DNA from: SXXH01 sp041165735
GTDB taxonomy: Bacteria; Planctomycetota; UBA1135; GCA-002686595
Direction: 5' to 3'
DNA: 13,411 nt
NCBI GenBank assembly: GCA_046341775.1
Contig: JBKDQQ010000150.1
Coordinates: 1 to 13,411 of the forward strand
In this document: positions 1 through 6,209 of the stretch, one piece after another
Position numbering within the stretch: the first letter of the stretch is position 1
Layout: every line of letters starts with the position of its first letter
Notes under the pieces: generated by a model
Databases searched by the model: none
Told to the model about the DNA's origin: nothing
What the model saw: the letters and a program-made list of their open reading frames with translations, nothing else
Position numbers and translations under genes: made by a program

Positions 1-249
1 GACGATCAACACGCGCTCGCCCAAGGTTCCGCGCAGGATCGGCGCGCCTCCGCCGGTGTTGGTCTCCTGCAGGAAGACGCCTACGCCGGCCGCGCGGGCG
101 ATCATGCGCGGCAAGGTCCGTTCGTTCGTGCGTCGCAGATCCTCGGCGTCGAGCACGGTGACGGAGGCGCTTGAGCGGGGGACGGTCTGTTCGGCGCGGA
201 TGGCGACGATGGTGGTCTCGACCACCGGGGGCGCGTCTTGTAGGAACAT
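1..249 (-). CDS. TonB-dependent receptor, N-terminal plug fragment (runs off left edge)
   Basis: This is an outer-membrane receptor of the TonB-dependent family, which imports siderophores, cobalamin, carbohydrates or other scarce ligands. The minus strand is open from an ATG at 249 to the window edge (83 codons). It shows a TonB-box-like stretch, ETTIVAIRAEQ, at residues 11-21. The start of a plug domain follows, with VTVLDAEDLRRTNERTLPRM at about 31-50, then GVGVFLQETNTGGGAPILRG and a trailing GERVLIV; this is the usual order of plug motifs. The beta-barrel would lie outside the window. From the ATG there is no signal peptide, although the protein must be exported. The frame stays open upstream and offers GTG (288) and TTG (303), but neither adds a hydrophobic leader. 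The family call is firm. The start codon is uncertain, and the 5' end may be frameshifted or decayed. The substrate cannot be told. Confidence 0.85.
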   Translation of the reverse strand, partial: MFLQDAPPVVETTIVAIRAEQTVPRSSASVTVLDAEDLRRTNERTLPRMIARAAGVGVFLQETNTGGGAPILRGTLGERVLIV

Positions 250-420
250 GGTGGTTGCGGCGTCGAGCCTAGGAAGGCCGGATCGCACGGCCTCGGTGCA
301 CAAGGTGCGGCTCGCGGCGCGACCGCCAAGGAAATCCGCGATTGGCGCGCCGGATCGCCGCCGGGGGCCGGCGCTGCACGAGGCGCGCCTGGCGCTTGGT
401 CGCGCGCAGTCCCCACGGCG

Positions 421-443
421 CTCCGCAGGCGTCAGCCGCGGAG
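421..443 (-). terminator. Hairpin downstream of tRNA-Lys, possible terminator
   Basis: CTCCGC (421-426) pairs with GCGGAG (438-443). GGC (428-430) pairs with GCC (435-437), leaving a bulged A427 and the four-base loop GTCA. The hairpin starts 9 nt beyond the tRNA 3' end in its direction of transcription. There is no T-tract after it, so it could equally be a processing or stabilising structure. Confidence 0.45.
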
Positions 444-451
444 GGGAGGAG

Positions 452-527
452 TGGTGCCCACGCTAGGGGTCGAACCTAGGACCTGATGATTAAGAGTCAC
501 CTGCTCTACCAACAGAGCTCCCTGGGC
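452..527 (-). tRNA. tRNA-Lys(CTT)
   Basis: This transfer RNA decodes the lysine codon AAG. Read on the minus strand it is 76 nt, including an encoded CCA (452-454). The acceptor arm is GCCCAGG/CGTGGGC with discriminator A. The D-arm is GCTC-TGTTGGTA-GAGC. The anticodon arm is GGTGA-CTCTTAA-TCATC with anticodon CTT, and the T-arm is CTAGG-TTCGACC-CCTAG. The anticodon and T arms are canonical. Three positions are odd: nucleotide 8 is G instead of the near-universal U, nucleotide 14 is U instead of A, and the acceptor stem has a G6-G67 mismatch. The intact arms and encoded CCA argue for a functional gene, but divergence at the 5' part is possible. It lies upstream of, and in the same direction as, the TonB receptor. 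Confidence 0.93.
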
Positions 528-540
528 GCCGTGTTGGTCC

Positions 541-558
541 CGCCGGAAGCTTCCGGCG
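541..558. promoter_or_regulatory. Perfect 18-bp palindrome, candidate operator or leader hairpin
   Basis: CGCCGGAAGCTTCCGGCG reads identically on both strands. It sits 13 bp upstream of the tRNA-Lys 5' end and 226 bp upstream of the hydratase start, in the region between these divergent transcription units. With no spacer it suits a dimeric regulator better than a stable RNA hairpin. If the tRNA is transcribed from the candidate promoter at 576-604, the palindrome lies in its 5' leader. Confidence 0.4.
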
Positions 559-575
559 AACGTTGTGAGGCGAAG

Positions 576-604
576 ACGATAGCGGGATCCGAGGCCCCAT
601 GCAA
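576..604 (-). promoter_or_regulatory. Candidate sigma70-like promoter for tRNA-Lys
   Basis: On the minus strand, TTGCAT (604-599) and TATCGT (581-576) are separated by 17 nt. They match the consensus at 3/6 and 4/6 positions. The predicted start is near 569, giving a leader of about 40 nt before the tRNA. The spacing is right, but in GC-rich DNA such a weak match may be chance. Confidence 0.3.
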
Positions 605-748
605 GAGTCGGCCCGCGGGCCCCACCGGGCGGCGCGCGGGCCGCTTTCGGAGGTCCGCGCGCCGGATGCGCGCCGAACCCACGGCGCGACCGCGCAGGCG
701 GGGCGGTCGACTCGCCCGATGGTCGCTCGGACAAGGCCGCGGCCCGAC

Positions 749-777
749 TTGGAGGCGAGCGGCAGTCCTGCGATCAT
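749..777 (+). promoter_or_regulatory. Candidate promoter of the catabolic operon
   Basis: TTGGAG (749-754) and GATCAT (772-777) are spaced by 17 nt and match the sigma70 consensus at 3/6 and 4/6. The implied start, about 784-785, coincides with the ATG at 785, which would make the mRNA leaderless or nearly so. A GGGAGG at 779-784 abuts the ATG and is too close to act as a normal ribosome-binding site. Otherwise 528-784 holds only the tRNA promoter region and the palindrome. Confidence 0.25.
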
Positions 778-784
778 CGGGAGG

Positions 785-1588
785 ATGGATCCGAAGCACT
801 TCCGCTACCACGAGGAGGATGGCGTCGCCGTGGTGCGACTCGACCGTCCCGAGCGGCTGAACGCCTTGACCTTCGCGTCGTACCGCGAGCTGACCGACGC
901 GTTCCACTGGCTGCGCACGCGCGACCAGGCCCGCGCGGTGCTCTTGACGGGCACGGGGCGCGCCTTCTGCTCGGGCGGGGACCAGAAGGACATCATCGCC
1001 AACCTGCTCGAGTCCGACCCGGCGCAGGTGGCGGCCTTCACGCGCATGACCTGCGAGTTGATCGCCAACATGCTGCGCCTCGAGAAGCCCATCGTGTGCG
1101 GGCTCAACGGCCTCGCCTGCGGCGCGGGCGCGGTCATGGCGGCGGCGGCCGATGTGCGCATCGCGGCCCAATCGGCGAAGATCGCCTTCCTCTTCACCAA
1201 GGTCGGCTTGTCGGGGGCGGACATGGGCGCAGCGTGGCTCTTGCCGCGCATCGTCGGACTCGGCCACGCCAAGGAGCTGCTGCTCGAGGGCGAGTTCGTC
1301 GACGCGGCGCACGCGCAGCGCATCGGCTTGTACAACCGCGTCGTCCCCGACGCGGAACTGCCGCAGGCGGCGCTGGCGTGGGCGAAGAAGCTCGCTGCAG
1401 GGCCCGCGCTCGGCATGGCGGCGACCAAGCGCATGGTGCACGCGGAAACGGTGCTCGACTTCGAGCGCGCCCTCGCGGCCGAAGGGTGGGTGCAGGCCGA
1501 GTGCATGGCCGATCCCGACTACGCCGAGGCGCACCACGCCTTCCTCGAGAAGCGCGCGCCGCGGTTCCGGGGGGCCGGCCGGCGATGA
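785..1588 (+). CDS. Enoyl-CoA hydratase/isomerase family protein (crotonase fold)
   Basis: A 267-residue crotonase-superfamily enzyme that would hydrate or isomerise a CoA-bound intermediate in the cytoplasm. The oxyanion-hole motifs are RAFCSGGDQKDI (about residues 59-70) and NGLACGAGAVMA (from 108). The stretch FTKVGLSGADMG, ending near 147, is typical of crotonases linked to aromatic acyl-CoA clusters. The two glutamates of classical enoyl-CoA hydratase (rat Glu144 and Glu164) appear replaced by non-acidic residues. Asp146 occupies the position used as a catalytic acid by dienoyl-CoA isomerases, so simple hydratase activity should not be assumed. The ATG at 785 was chosen because an in-frame ATG at 599 would add 62 arginine-rich residues unlike the family. 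The stop overlaps the next ATG by 4 nt (ATGA), indicating translational coupling. Family is certain; the exact reaction is not. Confidence 0.92.
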   Translation: MDPKHFRYHEEDGVAVVRLDRPERLNALTFASYRELTDAFHWLRTRDQARAVLLTGTGRAFCSGGDQKDIIANLLESDPAQVAAFTRMTCELIANMLRLEKPIVCGLNGLACGAGAVMAAAADVRIAAQSAKIAFLFTKVGLSGADMGAAWLLPRIVGLGHAKELLLEGEFVDAAHAQRIGLYNRVVPDAELPQAALAWAKKLAAGPALGMAATKRMVHAETVLDFERALAAEGWVQAECMADPDYAEAHHAFLEKRAPRFRGAGRR

Positions 1589-2736
1589 GCGCCGCTTTGT
1601 CAAATCTACTTGACGACCTGCGCGCCAAGGCGCGCGCCGTGGGTTCGGTGCACGGTGCGCGCGTCGACGCCTTGGACGAGACCAGCGGGGCGCGCGAGGC
1701 GCTGTCCGCCGTGGCGCGCGCAGGCCTCGCGGCGTGGTGCGTGCCCGAGGCCTGGGGCGGCGCGCGCGCCGGCGGCTTGTGCGCGCCGACCTCCGTGTCG
1801 GTGCGGGCGCTGTGCACGCTGCGGCAGGAACTGGCGTGGCACTCGCCGATGCTCGACGTGATGCTCGTCATGCAAGGGCTCGGCAGCCACGCCATCGCGC
1901 TGGGCGGTCCGGAGGGCCTGAAGCGCGAGATCCTGCCCGCCGTGGCGCGCGGCGAACTGGTCGGGGCCTTCGCCCTGACCGAGCCGGAGGCCGGATCCTC
2001 GCTGGCGGAGGTCGCGCTGCGCGCCACGCGCCGCGGGGACGCGTGGGTGCTCGACGGCGCGAAGACCTTCATCAGCAACTGCGGCATCGCCGACGCCATC
2101 TGCGTGCTCGCGCGCACCTCGGGCGAGCCCGGCGAGCCGGGCGGCACGACCATGTTCCACCTGCCCGGCTCGGCGCGGGGACTCGAGGCGCGGCGCTTCG
2201 AGGTGGTCTCGCCGCATCCCATCGGCGAATACCGCTTCCACGAGGTGGTGGTGCCCGACGCGCATCGACTGGGCGAGGTGGGCGCCGGCACCGAGCTCGC
2301 CTTGTCGGTGCTCGCGCGCTTCCGGACCTCCGTCGCCGCCGCGGCCAACGGCTTCGCGCGGCGCGCCTTGCACGAGTCGTGCGTACGCCTGCGCGCGCGC
2401 AAGCAGTTCGGCAAGCCCCTCGCGAGCTTCCAGGCGCTGCGCTTCGACATCGCGGAGATGGACGTGCGCCTGCGCGCCGCCGAGCTGCTGGTGGACGAAG
2501 CCGCGCGCATCGTCGACGAAGGCGGCGACGCGACCGCCGCGGTGGCGCGCGCCAAGTACTTCTCCACCGAATCCGCCTCGTGGATCTGCGACCGCGCGGT
2601 GCAGCACTTCGGCGGGCTGGGCGTGAAGAAGGGCGAGGTCGTCGAGCACCTGTGGCGCGACGTGCGCGCCCTGCGCATCTACGAGGGCACGAGCGAGGTC
2701 CAGAAGCTCGTGCTCGCCAAGCAGATCCTGGGCTGA
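1585..2736 (+). CDS. Acyl-CoA dehydrogenase family protein
   Basis: A 383-residue FAD-dependent dehydrogenase introducing an alpha-beta double bond into an acyl-CoA and passing electrons to an electron-transfer flavoprotein. It has the usual order: an alpha-helical N-terminal part, the middle beta domain with FALTEPEAGSS and DGAKTFISNCG (flavin and substrate contacts), then the C-terminal helical domain with ARKQFGKPLASFQALRFDIA. RIYEGTSEVQ near the end carries Glu367, at the catalytic-base position of medium-chain enzymes. Length is normal for the family (about 380). It starts within the stop of the hydratase gene and is followed 11 nt later by the ferredoxin. In context it probably acts on an alicyclic or ring-derived CoA ester rather than on ordinary fatty acids, but this is inferred from neighbours. 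No ETF genes are nearby. Confidence 0.93.
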   Translation: MSAALSNLLDDLRAKARAVGSVHGARVDALDETSGAREALSAVARAGLAAWCVPEAWGGARAGGLCAPTSVSVRALCTLRQELAWHSPMLDVMLVMQGLGSHAIALGGPEGLKREILPAVARGELVGAFALTEPEAGSSLAEVALRATRRGDAWVLDGAKTFISNCGIADAICVLARTSGEPGEPGGTTMFHLPGSARGLEARRFEVVSPHPIGEYRFHEVVVPDAHRLGEVGAGTELALSVLARFRTSVAAAANGFARRALHESCVRLRARKQFGKPLASFQALRFDIAEMDVRLRAAELLVDEAARIVDEGGDATAAVARAKYFSTESASWICDRAVQHFGGLGVKKGEVVEHLWRDVRALRIYEGTSEVQKLVLAKQILG

Positions 2737-2747
2737 GGACGAAAGCG

Positions 2748-3092
2748 ATGGCGAAGTTCGAACGACATGTGTTCGTGTGCGTCAACGAGCGCGGCAAGGA
2801 CGATCCGCGCGGCGATTGCGCGGGCAAGGGCGGCCACGAGGTCGCCGCGGCGTTCAAGGAGAAGCTGGTGGCGCGCGGCTACAAGCGCGTCGTGCGGCCC
2901 AACAAGGCGTTGTGCCTCGACCAGTGCGCCAAGGGCTGCGTTGTCGTCGTGTATCCGGAGCAGGTCTGGTACGGCGGCGTGACGCCCGCGGACGTGGACG
3001 AGATCATCGACAGCCACATCGCGCGCGGCGCGCCCGTCGAGCGCCTGGTGATCCCCGACGACCAGTTGACCGGCCTTGGCCGGAAGGGCTGA
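2748..3092 (+). CDS. Thioredoxin-like [2Fe-2S] ferredoxin
   Basis: A 114-residue cytoplasmic electron carrier of the thioredoxin-fold ferredoxin type. The cluster ligands fit Cys11 and Cys24 (FVCVNERGKDDPRGDC) and Cys56 and Cys60 (CLDQC), a spacing like that of Aquifex Fd4. VVVYPEQVWYGGVTPADVDE is the typical C-terminal signature, followed by a helix and a short tail. An extra Cys64 sits four residues after the last ligand, where relatives usually have a non-cysteine residue. It is placed between the acyl-CoA dehydrogenase (11-nt gap) and the kynureninase-like gene (4-nt gap), so it is co-transcribed with both. It might supply electrons to an oxygenase or reductase of the same pathway encoded elsewhere; this is inference. 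Confidence 0.92.
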   Translation: MAKFERHVFVCVNERGKDDPRGDCAGKGGHEVAAAFKEKLVARGYKRVVRPNKALCLDQCAKGCVVVVYPEQVWYGGVTPADVDEIIDSHIARGAPVERLVIPDDQLTGLGRKG

Positions 3093-3096
3093 CCGC

Positions 3097-4299
3097 ATGG
3101 CGATCCCGCAGCACGATCCCGAGGATTGGCGCGACGAGTTCCCGATCCTCGCGTCCACGACCTACCTCGTGAACCACTCGCTCGGCGCCATGCCGCGCGG
3201 TGCGCGCGAGAAGCTGATGGACTTCTGCGACCAATGGGAGACGCGCGGCGTGCGCGCGTGGGCCGAGGGCTGGTGGGACGCGCCGACGCGGGTGGGGAAC
3301 CTGCTGGCGAAGCTGATGAACGCGCCCGAGGGCTCGGTCGTCATGCACCAGAACGTGTCGGTGATCCAAGGCCTGGTCGCCAGCGCGCTGGACTTCTCCG
3401 GGCCGCGCAACAAGGTCGTCTACACGGACATGAACTTCCCCACGAATATGTACGTGTGGGAAGGCTGGAGCAAGTACGGAGCGCGCGTGGAGGTGGTGCC
3501 GACCGACGGCATTCGCGTCGACACGGGAAGGCTGCTGGAGGCCATCGACGAGACGACCGCGATCGTCCCGATCAGCCACGTCACCTACAAGAGCCACTAC
3601 ATCCAGGACGTGGCCGCCATCTGCCGTCGCGCCAAGGAGGTCGGCGCGCTGGTGCTGCTCGACGCGTACCAGTCGCTCGGCACCGTGCCCGTGGACGTGC
3701 AGGCCACGGGCGTGGACATGGTCTGCGGCGGCTCGGTCAAGTGGCTGTGCGGCGGCCCCGGCGCCGGATACCTGTACGTGAGGCCGGACCTGCTGCCGCG
3801 CCTCGAGCCGCGCATCACGGGTTGGGCCGCGCACGCTGCGCCCTTCGCCTTCGAGACGGGACCGCAGCGCTACGCCGCGGGCATCGAGCGCATGCTGCAC
3901 GGTTCGCCTTCCGTGGCGAGCTTCCTGCAGGCATCGGCGGGCTACCAGCTGCTGCTCGAGGTCGGCGTGGACAACGTGCGCGCGTGGTCGCAACACCTGA
4001 CCGAGCGCCTGCGGCAGGACCTCTTGTCGCGCGGCTTCGAGCTCCACAGCCCCGAGCGGGCCGCCGAGCGCGGCGGGACGCTGACCGTGCGCCTGCGCGC
4101 CGACGAGAACGGGCCGGCCTTCGTCAAGGCGCTGGAAGCGCGGGGCATCCTCGTCGACCACAGGCCGGGAGCCGGCCTGCGCGTCAGCCCGCACTACTAC
4201 ACGCTCGAGGACGAGCTGGACGAGTTCGCCGAGGCGCTCGCGACCCTGCGCGCCGATGGACGCTGGCGCGAGCATCTGGCGGGTCGCGCGGCATACTAG
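3097..4299 (+). CDS. Kynureninase-like PLP-dependent enzyme (aminotransferase class V)
   Basis: A 400-residue fold-type I pyridoxal-phosphate enzyme. N-terminal YLVNHSLGAMPRGAREK, then GVRAWAEGWW and VVMHQNVSV, follow the kynureninase pattern. DAYQSLG (Asp189) is the PLP-pyridine aspartate region. GGSVKWLCGGPGAG carries the Schiff-base lysine, Lys215. RITGWAAHAAPFAFE and GSPSVASFLQAS match the substrate-side part of kynureninase rather than cysteine desulfurases. Kynureninase cleaves kynurenine to anthranilate and alanine. The ATG at 3097, 4 nt after the ferredoxin stop, is preferred over an upstream in-frame TTG at 3076 that would overlap the ferredoxin gene. The next gene starts 6 nt downstream. 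The class is firm. Kynureninase activity is likely but not proven, since related class V enzymes such as PvdN do other chemistry. Confidence 0.82.
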   Translation: MAIPQHDPEDWRDEFPILASTTYLVNHSLGAMPRGAREKLMDFCDQWETRGVRAWAEGWWDAPTRVGNLLAKLMNAPEGSVVMHQNVSVIQGLVASALDFSGPRNKVVYTDMNFPTNMYVWEGWSKYGARVEVVPTDGIRVDTGRLLEAIDETTAIVPISHVTYKSHYIQDVAAICRRAKEVGALVLLDAYQSLGTVPVDVQATGVDMVCGGSVKWLCGGPGAGYLYVRPDLLPRLEPRITGWAAHAAPFAFETGPQRYAAGIERMLHGSPSVASFLQASAGYQLLLEVGVDNVRAWSQHLTERLRQDLLSRGFELHSPERAAERGGTLTVRLRADENGPAFVKALEARGILVDHRPGAGLRVSPHYYTLEDELDEFAEALATLRADGRWREHLAGRAAY

Positions 4300-4305
4300 G
4301 CCCTC

Positions 4306-5169
4306 ATGCAGAAGCGCTCCCTGACGCTGTTCGACTTGTCGCCGGGCAAGGTGCTGCTCGATCGCTGGAAGATCGTGCGCACCAACCGCACCGGCGGCAT
4401 GGCCGCCACGTTCGCGGCCGAGGACCTCGACGGGACGCTGCGCGAGTTGCAGATCTACTCGACCGTGCTCTTCGAGCGCCGTGGCGACGCCGACGAGTTC
4501 GCGGCGGCCATGGCTCGTTGGTTGGCCGTCAAGCACCCGCACGTGCTGCGCGCCGTGGCGGTCGAGCGCCACGAGGACGGCAGCGTCCTGTACGCCACCG
4601 ACATGCCGCTCGGTCGCGCGTTGCGCGAGTTGAAGGTCGAGGGCGAGGCCTGGGATCCCGCGCGCGTCGTGGCGCTGGGCGTCGAGTTGTGCGCCGGACT
4701 GTCCGAGATCCACGCCAACGGATTGGTGCATGGCGACGTGAAGCCGCACACGGTGCACATCTCCGACGATGGCCGCGCGGTCCTCGTCGATTGCGGCATC
4801 ACGCCGGCCTTGTGGAGCGCCAAGCACCTCGGCGAGAAGACCGCCTTGATCGGCACGCCGTTCTACGCGCCGCTGGAGCAGTTCGGCGGCGAGTCGCCCG
4901 ACGTGCAATCGGACGTGTACAACCTCGCGACGCTCCTGTACGAGCTCGCCTGCGGCGTGCTGCCGTGGAGGGGCAAGAGCTTCCTCGAGGTGTTCCAGAG
5001 CAAGCTCGAGAAGCGTCCGCCCCCGATGGACCAGCGCGCGCCCAAGGTCGAGGTGCCGCGCGCGCTCGAGGCCGCCATCGCGCGCGGGCTGATGGCCGAC
5101 AAGCGCGAGCGTTGGCAGACGGCGCACCAGCTGCGCGAGGCGCTGGCCTCGGCGAAGCTCGAGGATTGA
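4306..5169 (+). CDS. Divergent Ser/Thr kinase fold, predicted pseudokinase
   Basis: A 287-residue protein with a recognisable protein-kinase core but degraded catalysis. The glycine loop is reduced to TNRTGGMAATF (26-36). The beta-3 strand RELQIYS (46-52) lacks the ATP-binding lysine, and no clear alpha-C glutamate is seen in the DEFAAAMARW region. The catalytic loop reads HGDVKPHT (142-149): the aspartate is kept, but the metal-binding asparagine is threonine. DFG is DCG (162-164). The activation-segment end YAPLEQF and SDVYNLATLLYEL (202-214) are well preserved, showing that the fold is maintained. There is no transmembrane segment or sensor domain. It sits 6 nt after the kynureninase-like gene and 4 nt before the reductase, so it is part of the catabolic operon. 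A regulatory or scaffold role is plausible; residual ATP binding cannot be excluded. Confidence 0.85.
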   Translation: MQKRSLTLFDLSPGKVLLDRWKIVRTNRTGGMAATFAAEDLDGTLRELQIYSTVLFERRGDADEFAAAMARWLAVKHPHVLRAVAVERHEDGSVLYATDMPLGRALRELKVEGEAWDPARVVALGVELCAGLSEIHANGLVHGDVKPHTVHISDDGRAVLVDCGITPALWSAKHLGEKTALIGTPFYAPLEQFGGESPDVQSDVYNLATLLYELACGVLPWRGKSFLEVFQSKLEKRPPPMDQRAPKVEVPRALEAAIARGLMADKRERWQTAHQLREALASAKLED

Positions 5170-5173
5170 GGCC

Positions 5174-6163
5174 ATGGCCGGCGGCGCGAGCACCGTGCGC
5201 ATCGTGTGCGAGGCGCCGGGCGGGCCGGAGGTGCTCGTGCCGCGCGTGGTGGAGCTCCCCGCGCCCGCGGCGGGCGAGGCGCGCGTGCGCCACGAGGCGA
5301 TCGGCGTCAACTACATCGACGTCTACCTGCGCAGCGGCTCGTACCCGGCGCAAGCGCCGTTCACGCCGGGCTTCGAGGCCGCCGGCGTCGTCGAGGAGCT
5401 CGGCCCCGGGGTGGCGGAGCTCGCCGTCGGCGATCGCGTGGCCTACGCCACGCCTCCATCGGGCGCGTACGCCTCGCTGCGCAACATCCCGGCGTCGCGC
5501 CTGGTGCGCCTGCCCGCCTCGGTCGCCTTCGCGCAGGCCGCGTGCTCGATGCTGAAGGGGATGAGCGCGCACTACCTGCTGCACGACAGCTTCCGCGCCA
5601 AGCCCGGCGACCATCTGCTGGTGCACGCCGCGGCCGGCGGCGTGGGCTCCCTGCTCGTGCCGTGGGCGAAGCGGCTCGGCGCGCGCGTGCTGGCGGTGGT
5701 GGGTTCGCCCTCCAAGGTCGAGCGCGCGCGACGACTGGGCGCCGACGAGGTCGTCGACGCGTCCAGCGCCGACTTCGTGGCGGCGGCCAGGACCTTCACC
5801 GACGGCCGCGGGGTCGACTGCGTCTACGACTCGGTCGGGGGAGCGACCTTCGCGCGCTCGCTCTCGTGCCTGCGCTCGCGCGGCACCATGGTCAGCTACG
5901 GGCAATCCTCGGGCGCGCCGCCGCCGCTCGACGTGCTCGAACTCGCCAAGGGCTCGTTGTTCCTGACGCGGCCTTCGTTGTGGGACCACGTCGCCGCGCG
6001 CGACGAGCTGGAGGCGCGCGCGGCGGAGCTCTTCCGCCTGCTCTCGGACGGGACGCTGGCGGCCGAGGCGACGGCCAGTTGGCCGCTCGTCGAGGCGCGC
6101 GCGGCCCACGAGGCGCTGCAGTCGCGCGCCACGACCGGCTCGATCCTGCTGCTGCCGGGCTGA
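5174..6163 (+). CDS. NADPH:quinone oxidoreductase-like (zinc-independent MDR family)
   Basis: A 329-residue medium-chain dehydrogenase/reductase of the quinone oxidoreductase branch. The N-terminal GroES-like domain contains GVNYIDVYLRSGSYP and the region GFEAAGVVEELGPGV. The Rossmann domain has HAAAGGVGSLL (151-161), the AAxGGVG nucleotide-binding signature of this branch, followed by GADEVVDASS and DCVYDSVGG. The structural zinc cysteines of alcohol dehydrogenases are absent. Such enzymes reduce quinones or conjugated enones using NADPH. Next to an acyl-CoA dehydrogenase and hydratase it may reduce an unsaturated ring or chain intermediate, but the substrate cannot be read from sequence. 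It begins 4 nt after the pseudokinase gene and is followed by a 46-nt gap, the longest inside the gene train. Confidence 0.92.
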   Translation: MAGGASTVRIVCEAPGGPEVLVPRVVELPAPAAGEARVRHEAIGVNYIDVYLRSGSYPAQAPFTPGFEAAGVVEELGPGVAELAVGDRVAYATPPSGAYASLRNIPASRLVRLPASVAFAQAACSMLKGMSAHYLLHDSFRAKPGDHLLVHAAAGGVGSLLVPWAKRLGARVLAVVGSPSKVERARRLGADEVVDASSADFVAAARTFTDGRGVDCVYDSVGGATFARSLSCLRSRGTMVSYGQSSGAPPPLDVLELAKGSLFLTRPSLWDHVAARDELEARAAELFRLLSDGTLAAEATASWPLVEARAAHEALQSRATTGSILLLPG

Positions 6164-6194
6164 CGCCGCGCGGCGGGCGGGGACCGGCGGGCGC

Positions 6195-6200
6195 TACACT
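6195..6200 (+). promoter_or_regulatory. Candidate -10 element before the CoA ligase gene
   Basis: TACACT (inside GCTACACTC) ends 9 nt before the ATG at 6210. It lies in the 46-nt gap that is the widest break in the gene train. No matching -35 is visible about 17 nt upstream. If active, it would give an mRNA leader of only about 3 nt. It is a plausible internal promoter, but weakly supported. Confidence 0.3.
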
Positions 6201-6209
6201 CGAAGGCGC

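Noticed and set aside
452..527. tRNA-Lys as an integration site for a mobile element
   Set aside because: No integrase, no second copy of the tRNA 3' end and no other mobile genes were seen in the window.
541..558. Palindrome as an intrinsic terminator
   Set aside because: It has no loop and no T-tract, and no gene ends into it on either strand.
599..784. In-frame N-terminal extension of the crotonase gene from ATG 599
   Set aside because: The added 62 residues are arginine- and proline-rich, unlike any crotonase N-terminus. The family begins at about 785, and the extension would run through the intergenic region.
506..1603. Long minus-strand open frame opposite the crotonase gene
   Set aside because: It is a shadow frame of GC-rich coding DNA, rich in Arg, His and Gly, with no motif; it also overlaps part of the tRNA.
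3004..5310. 768-codon minus-strand open frame opposite the kynureninase-like, kinase and reductase genes
   Set aside because: Its composition is repetitive Arg/His/Gln/Val without domains, and it runs opposite three well-supported genes. It is explained by high GC at third positions.
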